A DNA stretch of 64,000 bases from Nocardia australiensis (GTDB lineage Bacteria > Actinomycetota > Actinomycetes > Mycobacteriales > Mycobacteriaceae), in assembly GCF_020733705.1 (NCBI RefSeq), contig NZ_JAJFZM010000016.1, forward strand, positions 333,381 to 397,380, written 5' to 3'. The notes under the pieces were generated by a model. The model was not told the origin of the DNA. It saw nothing but the letters and a program-made list of their open reading frames with translations, and made no database searches. Shown one piece after another: positions 51,083 to 59,225 of this stretch (positions are counted from its first letter, which is position 1; each line of letters opens with the position of its first letter). The position numbers were made by a program, and so were the translations under genes.

Positions 51083-52027
51083 ATGCGTAATTGGAGAGAC
51101 CAGGCCTTGCCCGGTGTGGGGTGGTGTGCGCTCACGGCGGGGATCCTCGGGATTGCCCTGCATTTCGGACCATGGCAGCGGCAGCTGTTCGTGCTTGCCG
51201 CCTCGGGGGCGACGTATCTGATGGTCGGCGCGATCATCGGACTGGTGTTGCTGCTGGGTGCGCGACGCTGGCGTAGTGCGGCGGTGGCGGGGGTGATCGT
51301 CGCGGCCGCGTTGTGGACATCGGTGCCGATGTTCGTGCCGGACGGGCACGCGGCCGCAGGGGCGGACCTGCGGGTTATGCAGTCGAATGTGCTGTTCGGC
51401 GGAGCCGACGAGGCGACGGTCGTGCGGGCGGTGCGAGACGGCCGCGTCGAAGCGCTGACCATCGAGGAGCTGACACCGGAGATGGTGACGCGGTTGGACG
51501 CGGCGGGCATCTCGGAGCTGCTGCCGTATCGATTCCTGCAGCCGGGCGGTGGTGGCGGCGGTACCGGCATATACAGCCGGTATCCGTTGCGCGACAGCAA
51601 GAAATACTACGGCTTCGTGCTCAACAATGTGTCGGCGACGATGGACCATCCGCAGGCGGGCGCGGTCACGGTGTTCGCGTTCCATCCGGTTCCGCCGCTA
51701 TTCGATTTTCCGGTCTGGAGTTCGGAAATGCGTAAGATCCGCGAAATACTGGACGCGCAACAGGGTCCGGCGATCGTCGGCGCGGATTTCAATGCGACAC
51801 GGGATCATTCGGCATTCCGCGATCTGCTGCGCGGACGCTTCGCCGCGGCGGCGGATCTCGCGGGTGCGGGGCCGCTGCCCACTTTTCCGAACGATCGCCG
51901 ATGGGGTCCGGTAATCGGCATCGACCACATTCTGGTGGCCGACGCGACCTCCGACGAGGTCCGCACAGTGACGGTCCCAGGATCTGACCATCGAGCCGTG
52001 CTCGCCACGGTGCGGCTGAACAAGTAG
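51083..52027 (+). CDS. Membrane-anchored endonuclease/exonuclease/phosphatase-family protein
   Basis: Three N-terminal membrane helices (about residues 14-32, 35-60 and 66-85) anchor a C-terminal EEP domain of about 220 residues. The domain reads LRVMQSNVLFGGADE (metal-binding Asn), TIEELTPEM (Glu), GTGIYSRYPL, VFAFHPVPP (His), AIVGADFNATRDH (catalytic Asp/Asn) and ending IDHILVA and PGSDHRAVLATV (final Asp-His). All catalytic residues seem present, outside the membrane. EEP enzymes cleave phosphodiesters or phosphomonoesters in nucleic acids, lipids or sugars; the substrate is unknown. Confidence 0.9.
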   Translation: MRNWRDQALPGVGWCALTAGILGIALHFGPWQRQLFVLAASGATYLMVGAIIGLVLLLGARRWRSAAVAGVIVAAALWTSVPMFVPDGHAAAGADLRVMQSNVLFGGADEATVVRAVRDGRVEALTIEELTPEMVTRLDAAGISELLPYRFLQPGGGGGGTGIYSRYPLRDSKKYYGFVLNNVSATMDHPQAGAVTVFAFHPVPPLFDFPVWSSEMRKIREILDAQQGPAIVGADFNATRDHSAFRDLLRGRFAAAADLAGAGPLPTFPNDRRWGPVIGIDHILVADATSDEVRTVTVPGSDHRAVLATVRLNK

Positions 52028-52097
52028 CCGCGGGTCGGCGTCTCGCGTGACGTTTACGCGCGATCGGGCCGCAGCGAATACCATGTGAACACTCACC

Positions 52098-52229
52098 GTG
52101 GAGAACGGCGGCGGCCCGGTCGACGAGGCGTCGCTGACCAGCCTGGCCCGGGCGATGGCCAAGATTCCCGATGGCGATGCCGCCGCAGTTCGAATACATC
52201 GGGGTGGTGAAGAGCTAGGGTCTGTGTAG
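52098..52229 (+). CDS. Short open frame, possibly a truncated gene
   Basis: A GTG-started frame encodes 43 residues reading VENGGGPVDEASLTSLARAM and AKIPDGDAAAVRIHRGGEE before a stop. The N-terminal part looks like ordinary protein sequence and the stop falls where the DNA changes character to an AT-richer, repeat-bearing stretch, as if an insertion cut the gene. TACCAT upstream may be a -10 box. I cannot name a family; a chance frame is possible. Confidence 0.3.
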   Translation: MENGGGPVDEASLTSLARAMAKIPDGDAAAVRIHRGGEELGSV

Positions 52230-52273
52230 CAGTGAGTTGGTGAAAGCTGTTGTCCGCGTTGGTATATGGGTGA

Positions 52274-52327
52274 GGTCTCAGGTAGGTGGTTTAATGACCG
52301 AGAAAAACCGGAGACCTACCGGAGACC
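52274..52327. repeat. 14-bp imperfect inverted repeat in a mobile-looking patch
   Basis: GGTCTCAGGTAGGT and ACCTACCGGAGACC are inverted copies with one mismatch, 26 bases apart, with a short direct repeat of ACCGGAGACC nearby. The stretch is AT-richer than its surroundings and lies between a short truncated-looking frame and the FDXHR gene. It may be an attenuator-like hairpin or the end of a mobile element. I could not match it to a known insertion sequence. Confidence 0.45.
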
Positions 52328-52379
52328 CCCGAGGTGTTGAGCGGACCGCGCCCGGGGCCGCGCGAGTGGGTGAGTGATC

Positions 52380-52619
52380 ATGAAGACGAAACCGCCGGAA
52401 GCGGTGACGTGCCGGGGATGCCAGTGCTGGTGGCCATTGAGCGCACACAATGTGTGCCATTGTTCCCAATGTCATCAGACGTTCACCGGCGAGAAGGCTG
52501 CGAGTCTGCATCTGGTTGTGGATTATCGCCACAAGCCGCACGTCACCTGTCGGACACCGCACAGCGTCGGCCTTGTCGATGCCGGCCGCGATTACCCCTG
52601 CTGGGGCTTGCCGCATTAA
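52380..52619 (+). CDS. FDXHR-like putative zinc-binding protein
   Basis: The 79-residue protein has four N-terminal cysteines in a ribbon-like pattern (VTCRGCQCWWPLSAHNVCHC and then SQCHQTFTGEKA), followed by SLHLVV where the family normally has the FDxHR motif, and a further Cys pair (TCRTP, YPCWGLP). Such small proteins are common in actinophages and integrated elements. The signature FDxHR itself is not conserved, so zinc binding by the CxxC/CxxC core is the safer statement. A GTG two codons earlier is an alternative start. Confidence 0.65.
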   Translation: MKTKPPEAVTCRGCQCWWPLSAHNVCHCSQCHQTFTGEKAASLHLVVDYRHKPHVTCRTPHSVGLVDAGRDYPCWGLPH

Positions 52620-52709
52620 TTAGCGTCGCTCGACGGATGCGGAGATCGTCATCCGATTCCGCACGCGCGCCGATGTATGCATGTTTGTTAATGTGATCGG
52701 TGGCATAGC

Positions 52710-52718
52710 AATCATTGT
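52710..52718. promoter_or_regulatory. Possible metal-regulator box before the His-rich gene
   Basis: TAG-CAAT-C-ATTG-TTCA contains a 4-bp inverted repeat around one base in an AT-rich setting, resembling the AT-rich palindromes bound by Zur/Fur-type repressors. It lies about 25 bases before the start of a His-rich protein. The match is loose. Confidence 0.3.
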
Positions 52719-52742
52719 TCAAGCACGTGAAAGGGGCGTTGA

Positions 52743-53039
52743 ATGACGACAGCACACTTGTCGCACGAAGATCACACCCATGTGCACGGTGAGGGCTGCG
52801 GCCATGCGGCCGTTCCGCATGGGGACCACGTCGACTATGTCCACGATGGACACCTGCACCGTGCCCATGGCGACCACTACGACGAATGCGAACCTGCCGG
52901 TCACGCCGAGCATGGTAGTCACGACCACATCCACGGCGAGAATTGTGGTCATGTCGCGGTCCCGCATGGTGATCATGTGGACTATATCCACGACGGTCAT
53001 CGGCACGCCGCCCACAACGGCCACTACGACGAGCATTGA
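52743..53039 (+). CDS. Histidine-rich metal-binding protein with an internal duplication
   Basis: Of 98 residues about 29 are His. The sequence is two copies of a ~40-residue unit: HTHVHGEGCGHAAVPHGDHV with DYVHDGHLHRAHGDHYDE, and HDHIHGENCGHVAVPHGDHV with DYIHDGHRHAAHNGHYDE. Each unit has one Cys in a GCGH/NCGH context. There is no signal peptide, so it would act in the cytosol, as a zinc or nickel store or buffer. GAAAGGGG lies before the ATG. Similar His-rich proteins are often in Zur regulons, which fits the loose palindrome upstream. It converges with ribH. Confidence 0.8.
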   Translation: MTTAHLSHEDHTHVHGEGCGHAAVPHGDHVDYVHDGHLHRAHGDHYDECEPAGHAEHGSHDHIHGENCGHVAVPHGDHVDYIHDGHRHAAHNGHYDEH

Positions 53040-53063
53040 GCCGCTTCAACCAAATGGAGTGAG

Positions 53064-53516
53064 CTAGTTGGCCGCGGGTAATGCCCGAAGGGAGCTGAGG
53101 GTGCCCGCCAGCGCGCGGGCGGCCTCGGCTCCCTTCGTCACGAAATGCTCGGTGAAGTAGGTGACGTGCTCGCTGTGCTCGTGGAAATGGTGCGGGGTGA
53201 GTACCACGGAGAACACCGGCACATCGGTGTCGAGTTGCACCCGCATCAGGCCATCGATCACCGCGGAGGCGACGAAATCGTGCCGGTAGATGCCGCCGTC
53301 GACCACCAATGCCGCCGCGACCACCGCCGCGTAGTCGCCGCTGCGCGCGAGGCGCTTGGCGTGCAGCGGGATCTCGAACGCGCCGGGGACCTCGAACAGA
53401 TCGATAGTGCTGGGGTCGAAGCCGAGATCGGCGTATTCCGTGCCGAAACCCTGGTACGCCTTGTTCACGATCGAGCTGTGCCAGGTGGCGCGGATGAATG
53501 CGACTCTATCTCCCAT
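53064..53516 (-). CDS. ribH: 6,7-dimethyl-8-ribityllumazine synthase (lumazine synthase)
   Basis: The enzyme makes the lumazine precursor of riboflavin. The 150-residue protein has VAFIRATWHSSIVNKAYQGF at the N-terminus, FEVPGAFEIPLHAKRLA, VVDGGIYRHDFVASAVIDGL (the catalytic His is in IYRHDF) and FSVVLTPHHFHEHSEH. The last motif resembles RibH2-type decameric synthases rather than the T-PTxEQA form of standard RibH, so this may be a second, specialised copy. It is the last gene of an operon with three hydrolases. No other riboflavin gene is in the window. Confidence 0.9.
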   Translation of the reverse strand: MGDRVAFIRATWHSSIVNKAYQGFGTEYADLGFDPSTIDLFEVPGAFEIPLHAKRLARSGDYAAVVAAALVVDGGIYRHDFVASAVIDGLMRVQLDTDVPVFSVVLTPHHFHEHSEHVTYFTEHFVTKGAEAARALAGTLSSLRALPAAN

Positions 53517-53525
53517 AGGCAGAGC

Positions 53526-54377
53526 CTACGTCTCGGAAATGTGCGCCCGCAGCCAGTCCACGACGTCGCCGAGTACCCGGTCCTTTTCGGGTTCGTTGAA
53601 GATCTCGTGATAGAGCCCGTCGTAGCGGATCACGGTCAGATCCTTCGAGCTCGCGCTCCGCTCGATCAGCGTGGAGCTCGAAGGTGCCGCGACCGCGTCG
53701 GCGGTGCCGTGTAACACCAGTAGCGGCACGGTGAGCCGGTCCAGGCGCCCTTTCACCAGCTGCGTCGCGTTCAGTATCTCGACAGCGGTGCGGGCGGGCA
53801 GCTTGCCTCGAAACACCAGCGGATCGTTGTCGTAGGCGTGCACCACATCGGGGTCACGGCTGATCATCGACGAATCCAGTTTCAGCACACCGAGATTCGG
53901 CGTGAACCTGGTCAACAGCGGGGCGAACAGGCGCTGCAACGGGTTGCCGAGCGGAATGTCAAGCGGCGGTGCGGAGACCACGATTCCCGCGACGTCGATG
54001 GGTGCGCGCGTGGCCAGATATAGCACGATGAGGCTGCCCATCGAATGGCCGAGCAGCACGCGTGGCACATCGGGATGTTCGCGGCTCGCGATGTCGAGCA
54101 TGGCGGCCACATTGTCGGCCGCCGCGTCCATCGAGCCGATGTTCGCATTGCTGCCCGCGGACTTGCCGTGGCCGATGTGGTCGGGTGCGTACACGGCGAA
54201 ACCGGCGTCCGCCAACCGCTTTCCGACATACACGTAGCGTCCGGAATGCTCGGCGACTCCGTGCACGAGCACGATAACGCCCTTGGCTGTGGTGTCCGGT
54301 AGCCACGCCCGCCAGGCGACCCGGCTGCCACGGCCCTCGAATTCGCCGGTCGCGGATACAGCGCTCTCGGATGTCAT
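53526..54377 (-). CDS. Alpha/beta hydrolase (monoacylglycerol lipase-like)
   Basis: The 283-residue protein has the MGL signature: IVLVHGVAEHSGRYVYVGKR, YAPDHIGHGKSAGSNAN, and the nucleophile elbow LLGHSMGSLIVLYLA (Ser near 113). The acid is in LHGTADAVAAP and the His in YDGLYHEIFNEPEKD, which is the classic end of monoglyceride lipases. The start at MTSESAVSATG overlaps the preceding M20 gene stop (ATGA), and ribH follows by nine bases. It likely hydrolyses monoacylglycerols or related esters. Confidence 0.93.
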   Translation of the reverse strand: MTSESAVSATGEFEGRGSRVAWRAWLPDTTAKGVIVLVHGVAEHSGRYVYVGKRLADAGFAVYAPDHIGHGKSAGSNANIGSMDAAADNVAAMLDIASREHPDVPRVLLGHSMGSLIVLYLATRAPIDVAGIVVSAPPLDIPLGNPLQRLFAPLLTRFTPNLGVLKLDSSMISRDPDVVHAYDNDPLVFRGKLPARTAVEILNATQLVKGRLDRLTVPLLVLHGTADAVAAPSSSTLIERSASSKDLTVIRYDGLYHEIFNEPEKDRVLGDVVDWLRAHISET

Positions 54378-55771
54378 ACGTCGGCTCCTGACGTCTGCGG
54401 CGTGGTGCTCGACCCGCGCGCGAGATGGTCGATCAGCCGCCGATTGAATTCGATGAGCCGAGCGTAGTTCACCAGCGAGATGCGCTCGTCGGTTCCGTGG
54501 ATGGTCGCGAGGTCGGCCTCGGTCATCACGATGGGCGCGAAATTGCAACGCGTCGCGGCGAGGTCGTCGTAATGTCTGGCATCGGTGGCGCCAGGGACGA
54601 TGCCGCTGGTAACCGCGATTCCGGGGACAACCGCTTGGGCGAGTCCGGCGATCACATCGAATCCGGGGCCGGGGCCGTCGAAAAGTGATGGCTCCGAGGA
54701 TATCCCGAACGGTTCGATTCGGATCCCCTTGTCGCGCACTACTTTTCGGCAGTGTTCCAGCACCGAGCGAACCGAATCGCCGGGTAGGATACGGAAGTTC
54801 ACCAGCGCTTCGGCGTGCTGCGGCAGTACATTGGCCTTCACACCACCGCTGATCACCGTCGGCGCGGTGGTCGTGCGCACCAGCGCCTCGGTCTGCGGAC
54901 GCGCCGCCATTACCCGCGTGACCAGCGGGGTGGCCAGCCCGGCCACCCCGAGTAGACGACGGCGTGACTCGGGCAGCGCCGGACGCAGCCGCCGCAGCAT
55001 GTCAACCACGATCGGCGTCATCCGCAATGGCATCGGATGGTCCTGAATCCGGCTCACCGCGCGTGCGATCCGGCCGACCGCGGTCCTGCGACCCGGCATC
55101 GCTGAGTGTCCACCCACTTCCCGCACGGAGAACCGGGCCGTCAGATAACCCTTCTCGCCCACCATGATCGAGGCCACCGGGCGGTCCACGCCGTCAACTA
55201 TGCCGTCGGTGATCACCCCTCCTTCGTCGATCAACAGATCCGCGTGCACACCCGCTTCGCGCAGTCGCCGCGCCATCCGCGCCGCGCCCTGGTCGCCGAA
55301 CACCTCTTCGTCGTGGCCGAAGGCCAGGTAGACGGTGTGGTACGGCCGAATGCCCACGGCGAGTGCCGATTCGACTGCCTCCAGAATGGCCAGCACCCGG
55401 CTCTTGTCATCGATTGCGCCACGGCCCCAAATGAATTCGTCGTCGACAATGCCGGCGAACGGTGGATGGGTCCATCGGTGTGGATCGTCGACGGGGACCA
55501 CGTCCTGGTGTGCGAGCAGGATTGCCGAGACCCGCTCCGGCTCGGCCCCGGCCCACCGATAGAGCCGACTGTAGCCGAACCGCTCCAGCTCCAACTCGGT
55601 GTGCACCAGCGGGAAGGACTCCTCGAGGTACGCGCCCAATCGGGCGAACTCGGGGTCGTCGGGCCGGTCGGGCTCTTCGGTGGACACCGTCGCGAAACGC
55701 AGAGCCCGCGCGAGACGCTCGGCGACGTGGTTATCGACCACCACCGAGTGGGTGGCGGCTTCGTCGGTCAT
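54374..55771 (-). CDS. M20-family metallopeptidase (carboxypeptidase S/PM20D1-like)
   Basis: The 465-residue protein carries the M20 di-zinc site: AILLAHQDVVPVDDPHRWTH (His, then catalytic Asp), IWGRGAIDDKSRVLAILEAV (bridging Asp), YLAFGHDEEVFGDQGA (catalytic Glu-Glu) and the last His in IHGTDERISLV. A dimerisation insert (EVGGHSAMPGRRTAVGRIAR) is present. Size and motif spacing fit yeast carboxypeptidase S and animal PM20D1, which act on peptides or N-acyl amino acids. It has no signal peptide. It overlaps both neighbours by four bases (ATGA), so it is translated together with the CocE-like and MGL-like hydrolases. Confidence 0.93.
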   Translation of the reverse strand: MTDEAATHSVVVDNHVAERLARALRFATVSTEEPDRPDDPEFARLGAYLEESFPLVHTELELERFGYSRLYRWAGAEPERVSAILLAHQDVVPVDDPHRWTHPPFAGIVDDEFIWGRGAIDDKSRVLAILEAVESALAVGIRPYHTVYLAFGHDEEVFGDQGAARMARRLREAGVHADLLIDEGGVITDGIVDGVDRPVASIMVGEKGYLTARFSVREVGGHSAMPGRRTAVGRIARAVSRIQDHPMPLRMTPIVVDMLRRLRPALPESRRRLLGVAGLATPLVTRVMAARPQTEALVRTTTAPTVISGGVKANVLPQHAEALVNFRILPGDSVRSVLEHCRKVVRDKGIRIEPFGISSEPSLFDGPGPGFDVIAGLAQAVVPGIAVTSGIVPGATDARHYDDLAATRCNFAPIVMTEADLATIHGTDERISLVNYARLIEFNRRLIDHLARGSSTTPQTSGADV

Positions 55772-57426
55772 CGGTTACCGGTCATGGTCGGTAGGTTCAT
55801 GGGCATCGTTGCATTGTTCAACAGATCGGGCCCAATGGTGATGGTCTCGTTGGTGTGCCATTTGTCCCAGGTCTCGCTCGATCCGCCGGTCAGGTCCGGA
55901 TGGCGTGGGATGGTGAGCAGCGGCAATTCGAGCCGAGCGGCCGTCACGGTGACGGATGCGAAGGCCGGAGTATGTGACCAGATGTCATCGATGACGTCGG
56001 TGATCCGCGCGCCGATCCGGTGCCCGGCGGGAAGCGGCCAATCCTGAGCGAGTAGCCGGACATCGGCGGTTTGGGCGACCGGGGCGATACCTCGGGTGAT
56101 GACGGTGGACAGGCCGTCGGGCGCGATGTCGTACAACTCGATCGCGACGGTGGCTGACGGCGGGCCGTTCAGTCGCAGCGACGCGGTAGGAATTCCGGAC
56201 AGGTGTTGGTCTTGCGCCAATGGTTCGGATATCGACCAGATCTCGCGGTCGAGTCCGTTAGGTAGCCCGCGATCGGTGTACTCGCCGGTGCGCAGGTCGA
56301 TCGGCACACGCCGCACATCCTTCGGCGGCCATGCGGTTTCCGAACGCCAGCCGCCGTCGTACTGGCCGACGGTGATACGCGGCCCCGGCACCGTGACGTC
56401 CTTGCCCGCGACCTGCCTGTCGAAGAAGGCGAGCAATTCGGCGTCAAAATTCGGTGTGCCACATTTGGCATGACAGTCGCTGTGACCCCACTGGCCGAAC
56501 CAGGCGCGGTGCTCGCCGGGGCCGAGCGCGTTCCATGCATCGAACGCGCGATAGGCGCGGGTGTTCTGGTCGAGGAAGCCTTGGCCGAGCAACAGTGGAA
56601 TCGTATTGCCGCGCAACTGTTCCACCAGGTCGCGCTCGCGCCAGAACTGGCTGTCGCGATTATGATCGGCGGTGTTCTCGGCGTACTGCGCGTAGCACTG
56701 CGGCGTCATCTCGGTGGCGTTGGCCCGGTACTCGGGGGAGTCGTCCCAGCGGCCGGGAGTAGAGGCAATCAGCAGGTGTTCGAGGCCGACCTCATCGGCC
56801 GGGCGAATCCCGGTCTCGGTCACCGGTTTTCCGGAGAACTTCCACGACACACCCTGCATGTACAGATAGGAATACGGGTCGATCACCGGCTCGAACGCGG
56901 CCACCGCGGCCAGTCCCTTCGGCTTGGCGGCCAACCCCATCAACCCGGCCCACGCCTCATACGAAACGCCCGTCATGCCGACCCGGCCGGTCGACCACGG
57001 CTGGCCTGCCGCCCACTCCACCGCGGCGCTCACATCCGAGCGTTCGCCCGGCCCGCCGAAATCCGGGCACCCGGACGATCCACCGAACCCGCGCAGGTCG
57101 ACGACGACATAGGTGTATCCGGCCTGCAGAAACATCTCCACATTGAGGTCCTCGATGGACGGCCCTGGCTCCAGCCGCGGGTTACTCAAATACGCGAGGT
57201 GCGCGCGATACGGACTTACCGTAAGGATCACCGGTGTGCGCGTGTCGTCGGAAACCCCGAGCGGACGCAATACATCCGCGTGCAGTCGGGTGCCGTCGGC
57301 CGCGGTGATATAGCTCTGGGACCACTGAAACGGCAATCCCGGATCCGCGTGCGACACCGGCGCAAGTACACCCAGTATCAGCAAGAGCCCGGCCGACGCA
57401 CGCAATACCACAGCACCCACATTCAC
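55768..57426 (-). CDS. Exported CocE/NonD-family (X-Pro dipeptidyl-peptidase-like) hydrolase
   Basis: The 552-residue protein has a signal peptide (hydrophobic ASAGLLLILGVLAPVSHA, cleavage near residue 27). The fold begins SYITAADGTRLHADVLRP, then YTYVVVDLRGFGGSSGCPDF, and the nucleophile elbow VGMTGVSYEAWAGLMGLA (Ser near 154). A C-terminal jelly-roll domain (GEYTDRGLPNGLDREIWSIS to VTVTAARLELPLLTIPRHPD) is typical of CocE and X-Pro dipeptidyl peptidases. It would hydrolyse esters or peptide-like amides outside the membrane. It is the first gene of the four-gene minus-strand operon. Confidence 0.93.
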   Translation of the reverse strand: MNVGAVVLRASAGLLLILGVLAPVSHADPGLPFQWSQSYITAADGTRLHADVLRPLGVSDDTRTPVILTVSPYRAHLAYLSNPRLEPGPSIEDLNVEMFLQAGYTYVVVDLRGFGGSSGCPDFGGPGERSDVSAAVEWAAGQPWSTGRVGMTGVSYEAWAGLMGLAAKPKGLAAVAAFEPVIDPYSYLYMQGVSWKFSGKPVTETGIRPADEVGLEHLLIASTPGRWDDSPEYRANATEMTPQCYAQYAENTADHNRDSQFWRERDLVEQLRGNTIPLLLGQGFLDQNTRAYRAFDAWNALGPGEHRAWFGQWGHSDCHAKCGTPNFDAELLAFFDRQVAGKDVTVPGPRITVGQYDGGWRSETAWPPKDVRRVPIDLRTGEYTDRGLPNGLDREIWSISEPLAQDQHLSGIPTASLRLNGPPSATVAIELYDIAPDGLSTVITRGIAPVAQTADVRLLAQDWPLPAGHRIGARITDVIDDIWSHTPAFASVTVTAARLELPLLTIPRHPDLTGGSSETWDKWHTNETITIGPDLLNNATMPMNLPTMTGNR

Positions 57427-57489
57427 CCGTGAACTATCGACCGAACTCGGTCGGCTGTCCAGCCCTGGGAACAGGGGGGTCGGCCTGCT

Positions 57490-58056
57490 TCACGCTGATT
57501 CGGGTGCGAGCGCGCGCCGGGCCAGTGTCAGCCAGCGACGATGCTCGGCCTCGGGCCGGGCGTCGTCGGGTGCGGTCGCCAGCAGCAGAATGACATCTTC
57601 GACCGTGATGTCTCGATAGAGAGCCTTGTCCCGGTGTGCGGCGTCGACCCATCGGGCGACGGTATGCCTGGCCTGTCGCTGGACCTCGCGCAACGAGTCC
57701 GGCGCGAGGCCCGCGACGGCATAACGCAGCAGCCGCTCCTGCCGCATATCCATGACCACCCGCGACAGCAGCGCAATGATCTCCTCGAGCGCGGTGCTTT
57801 CACCATCGCAGACTCTGGCGGTGGCGGATTCGAGCGATGCCGCGATCTCCGTCGCGAGATCAGTGACGATCGCTTCCATCAGATCCGTCTTGGTCGGAAA
57901 GTGGCGATAGATGGTCCCGACCGCGACGCCGGCCGCCACGGCGATGTCATCCATACCGATGTCGGGCCCGCGCGCAACGACCAGTTCTCGTGCGGCGCTG
58001 ACGATCGCGTCTCTGTTCCGTAGCGCGTCAGCGCGCCGTCTGGGTTGTCCGGTCAT
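57490..58056 (-). CDS. TetR-family transcriptional regulator
   Basis: The 188-residue protein has a TetR HTH at about residues 13-60: ALRNRDAIVSAARELVVARG, MDDIAVAAGVAVGTIYRHFP and TKTDLMEAIV. The C-terminal region matches the SCO1712-like TetR group (LRYAVAGLAPDSLREVQRQA). It is divergent from the SDR gene across a 91-base gap that holds a large perfect inverted repeat, so autoregulation and control of the SDR gene are likely. Confidence 0.92.
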   Translation of the reverse strand: MTGQPRRRADALRNRDAIVSAARELVVARGPDIGMDDIAVAAGVAVGTIYRHFPTKTDLMEAIVTDLATEIAASLESATARVCDGESTALEEIIALLSRVVMDMRQERLLRYAVAGLAPDSLREVQRQARHTVARWVDAAHRDKALYRDITVEDVILLLATAPDDARPEAEHRRWLTLARRALAPESA

Positions 58057-58092
58057 ATCGAACTCACCCTATCCTCCGCTCTTGCATAGAAC

Positions 58093-58134
58093 ATGAACGA
58101 GTGGTTCACTTTTAATAGTGAACCACTCGTTCAT
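58093..58134. promoter_or_regulatory. TetR operator: perfect 18-bp inverted repeat
   Basis: ATGAACGAGTGGTTCACT is followed, after TTTAAT, by its exact reverse complement. Each arm itself contains TGAAC-GAGTG-GTTCA, a 5-bp inverted repeat, so the whole element could hold two TetR dimers. It lies between the divergent TetR and SDR genes and overlaps the expected promoters. The plus-strand right arm ends 13 bases before the SDR start. Confidence 0.85.
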
Positions 58135-58147
58135 TTTAGGAGTCGCA

Positions 58148-59035
58148 ATGGAAATCTGGACCGAAGCGAACATCCCCGACCAGCACGGTCGCGTCGCCGT
58201 CATCACCGGTGCTAATACCGGCATCGGTTTCGAGACCGCCCGGGCATTGGCCGAACACGGCGCCACCGTCGTGCTCGCCTGCCGCGATCAGGGAAAAGCC
58301 CGGGGCGCGGCCGAGCGGATCATGGCAAGCGTGCCGGGCGCCGGGGTCGACTCGGTGCGTCTCGATCTGGCCTCGCTCGCGTCGATCCACGCGGCGGCCG
58401 ACGACATCCGAGCGCGTCACGAACGACTCGACCTGCTGATCAACAATGCGGGTGTGACCGGACTGTCCGGCCGAACCGCCGACGGATTCGAGATCCAGTT
58501 CGGGGTCAACCATCTCGGACATTTCGCGTTCACCGGTCTGCTGCTCGACAGGTTGGCCTCGACCGAGGGCGCACGCATCGTCACCGTCAGCAGCATCGGG
58601 CACCGATTCGGCGGGATCGACTTCGATGAAGTGTCCTCCGGCGGCGGTGTGTACGCGAGATCGAAGCTGGCCAACCTGCTGTTCACCTACGAACTGGATC
58701 GTCGGCTCGCCGATCTCCCCGCCGTGGCCCTTGCCGCACATCCTGGCGGTGCGAGTACCGAGGTATTCCGCTACTCGTCGCCGTGGTTTCGGTTACCGAA
58801 CCTGGCCATCGCTCGCCTGTTCGGTCGCACACCGGCAATGGGTGCGCTCCCGACGCTGCGCGCGGCCACCGATCCGTCCGCCGCCGGCGGCGAATACTAC
58901 GGGCCCGCAGGTCTTTTCGAGATCAAAGGTTATCCCGCCGCAGTTCGATCGAGCACCCGCTCCCACGATCACGCCGCACAGTCGCGCCTGTGGGAGACCT
59001 CCGAGCGCCTGACCGGAGTGCGCTACGCCGCCTGA
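58148..59035 (+). CDS. Short-chain dehydrogenase/reductase
   Basis: The 295-residue NAD(P)-dependent oxidoreductase has the cofactor motif VITGANTGIGFETARALAEH at about residues 18-37, LLINNAGVTG, the catalytic Ser in IVTVSSIGHR and the YARSKLANLL catalytic Tyr-Lys pair. It belongs to the retinol dehydrogenase/WW-oxidoreductase-like atypical group by its FxVNHLGHF segment. The start is at MEIWTEANIPD, because TAGGAG lies just upstream. An earlier in-frame GTG lies inside the operator. It is probably repressed by the divergent TetR protein. Confidence 0.93.
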   Translation: MEIWTEANIPDQHGRVAVITGANTGIGFETARALAEHGATVVLACRDQGKARGAAERIMASVPGAGVDSVRLDLASLASIHAAADDIRARHERLDLLINNAGVTGLSGRTADGFEIQFGVNHLGHFAFTGLLLDRLASTEGARIVTVSSIGHRFGGIDFDEVSSGGGVYARSKLANLLFTYELDRRLADLPAVALAAHPGGASTEVFRYSSPWFRLPNLAIARLFGRTPAMGALPTLRAATDPSAAGGEYYGPAGLFEIKGYPAAVRSSTRSHDHAAQSRLWETSERLTGVRYAA

Positions 59036-59213
59036 TCAACCGGCGTGGTTGCACGGCCACGGCACCGGGCCGTCGCGCACCCGACTCGTGGGGGTCATTC
59101 GCGAGCGTGCCGCACGACCAGCCCGAATGCGCGGTGCGCCCGGTCCGGCAGTCGTTGCCGCGCTTGCGGCCCGAGCGGGTGGTCCCGTCGCCGGTCGACA
59201 CCCCACTTGGCAC

Positions 59214-59219
59214 TATCCT
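59214..59219 (+). promoter_or_regulatory. -10 box of a probable leaderless DUF4191 transcript
   Basis: TATCCT ends six bases before the ATG, with no ribosome site between. The ~180 bases between the SDR stop and this box hold nothing else I can support. Confidence 0.5.
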
Positions 59220-59225
59220 GTGGGC

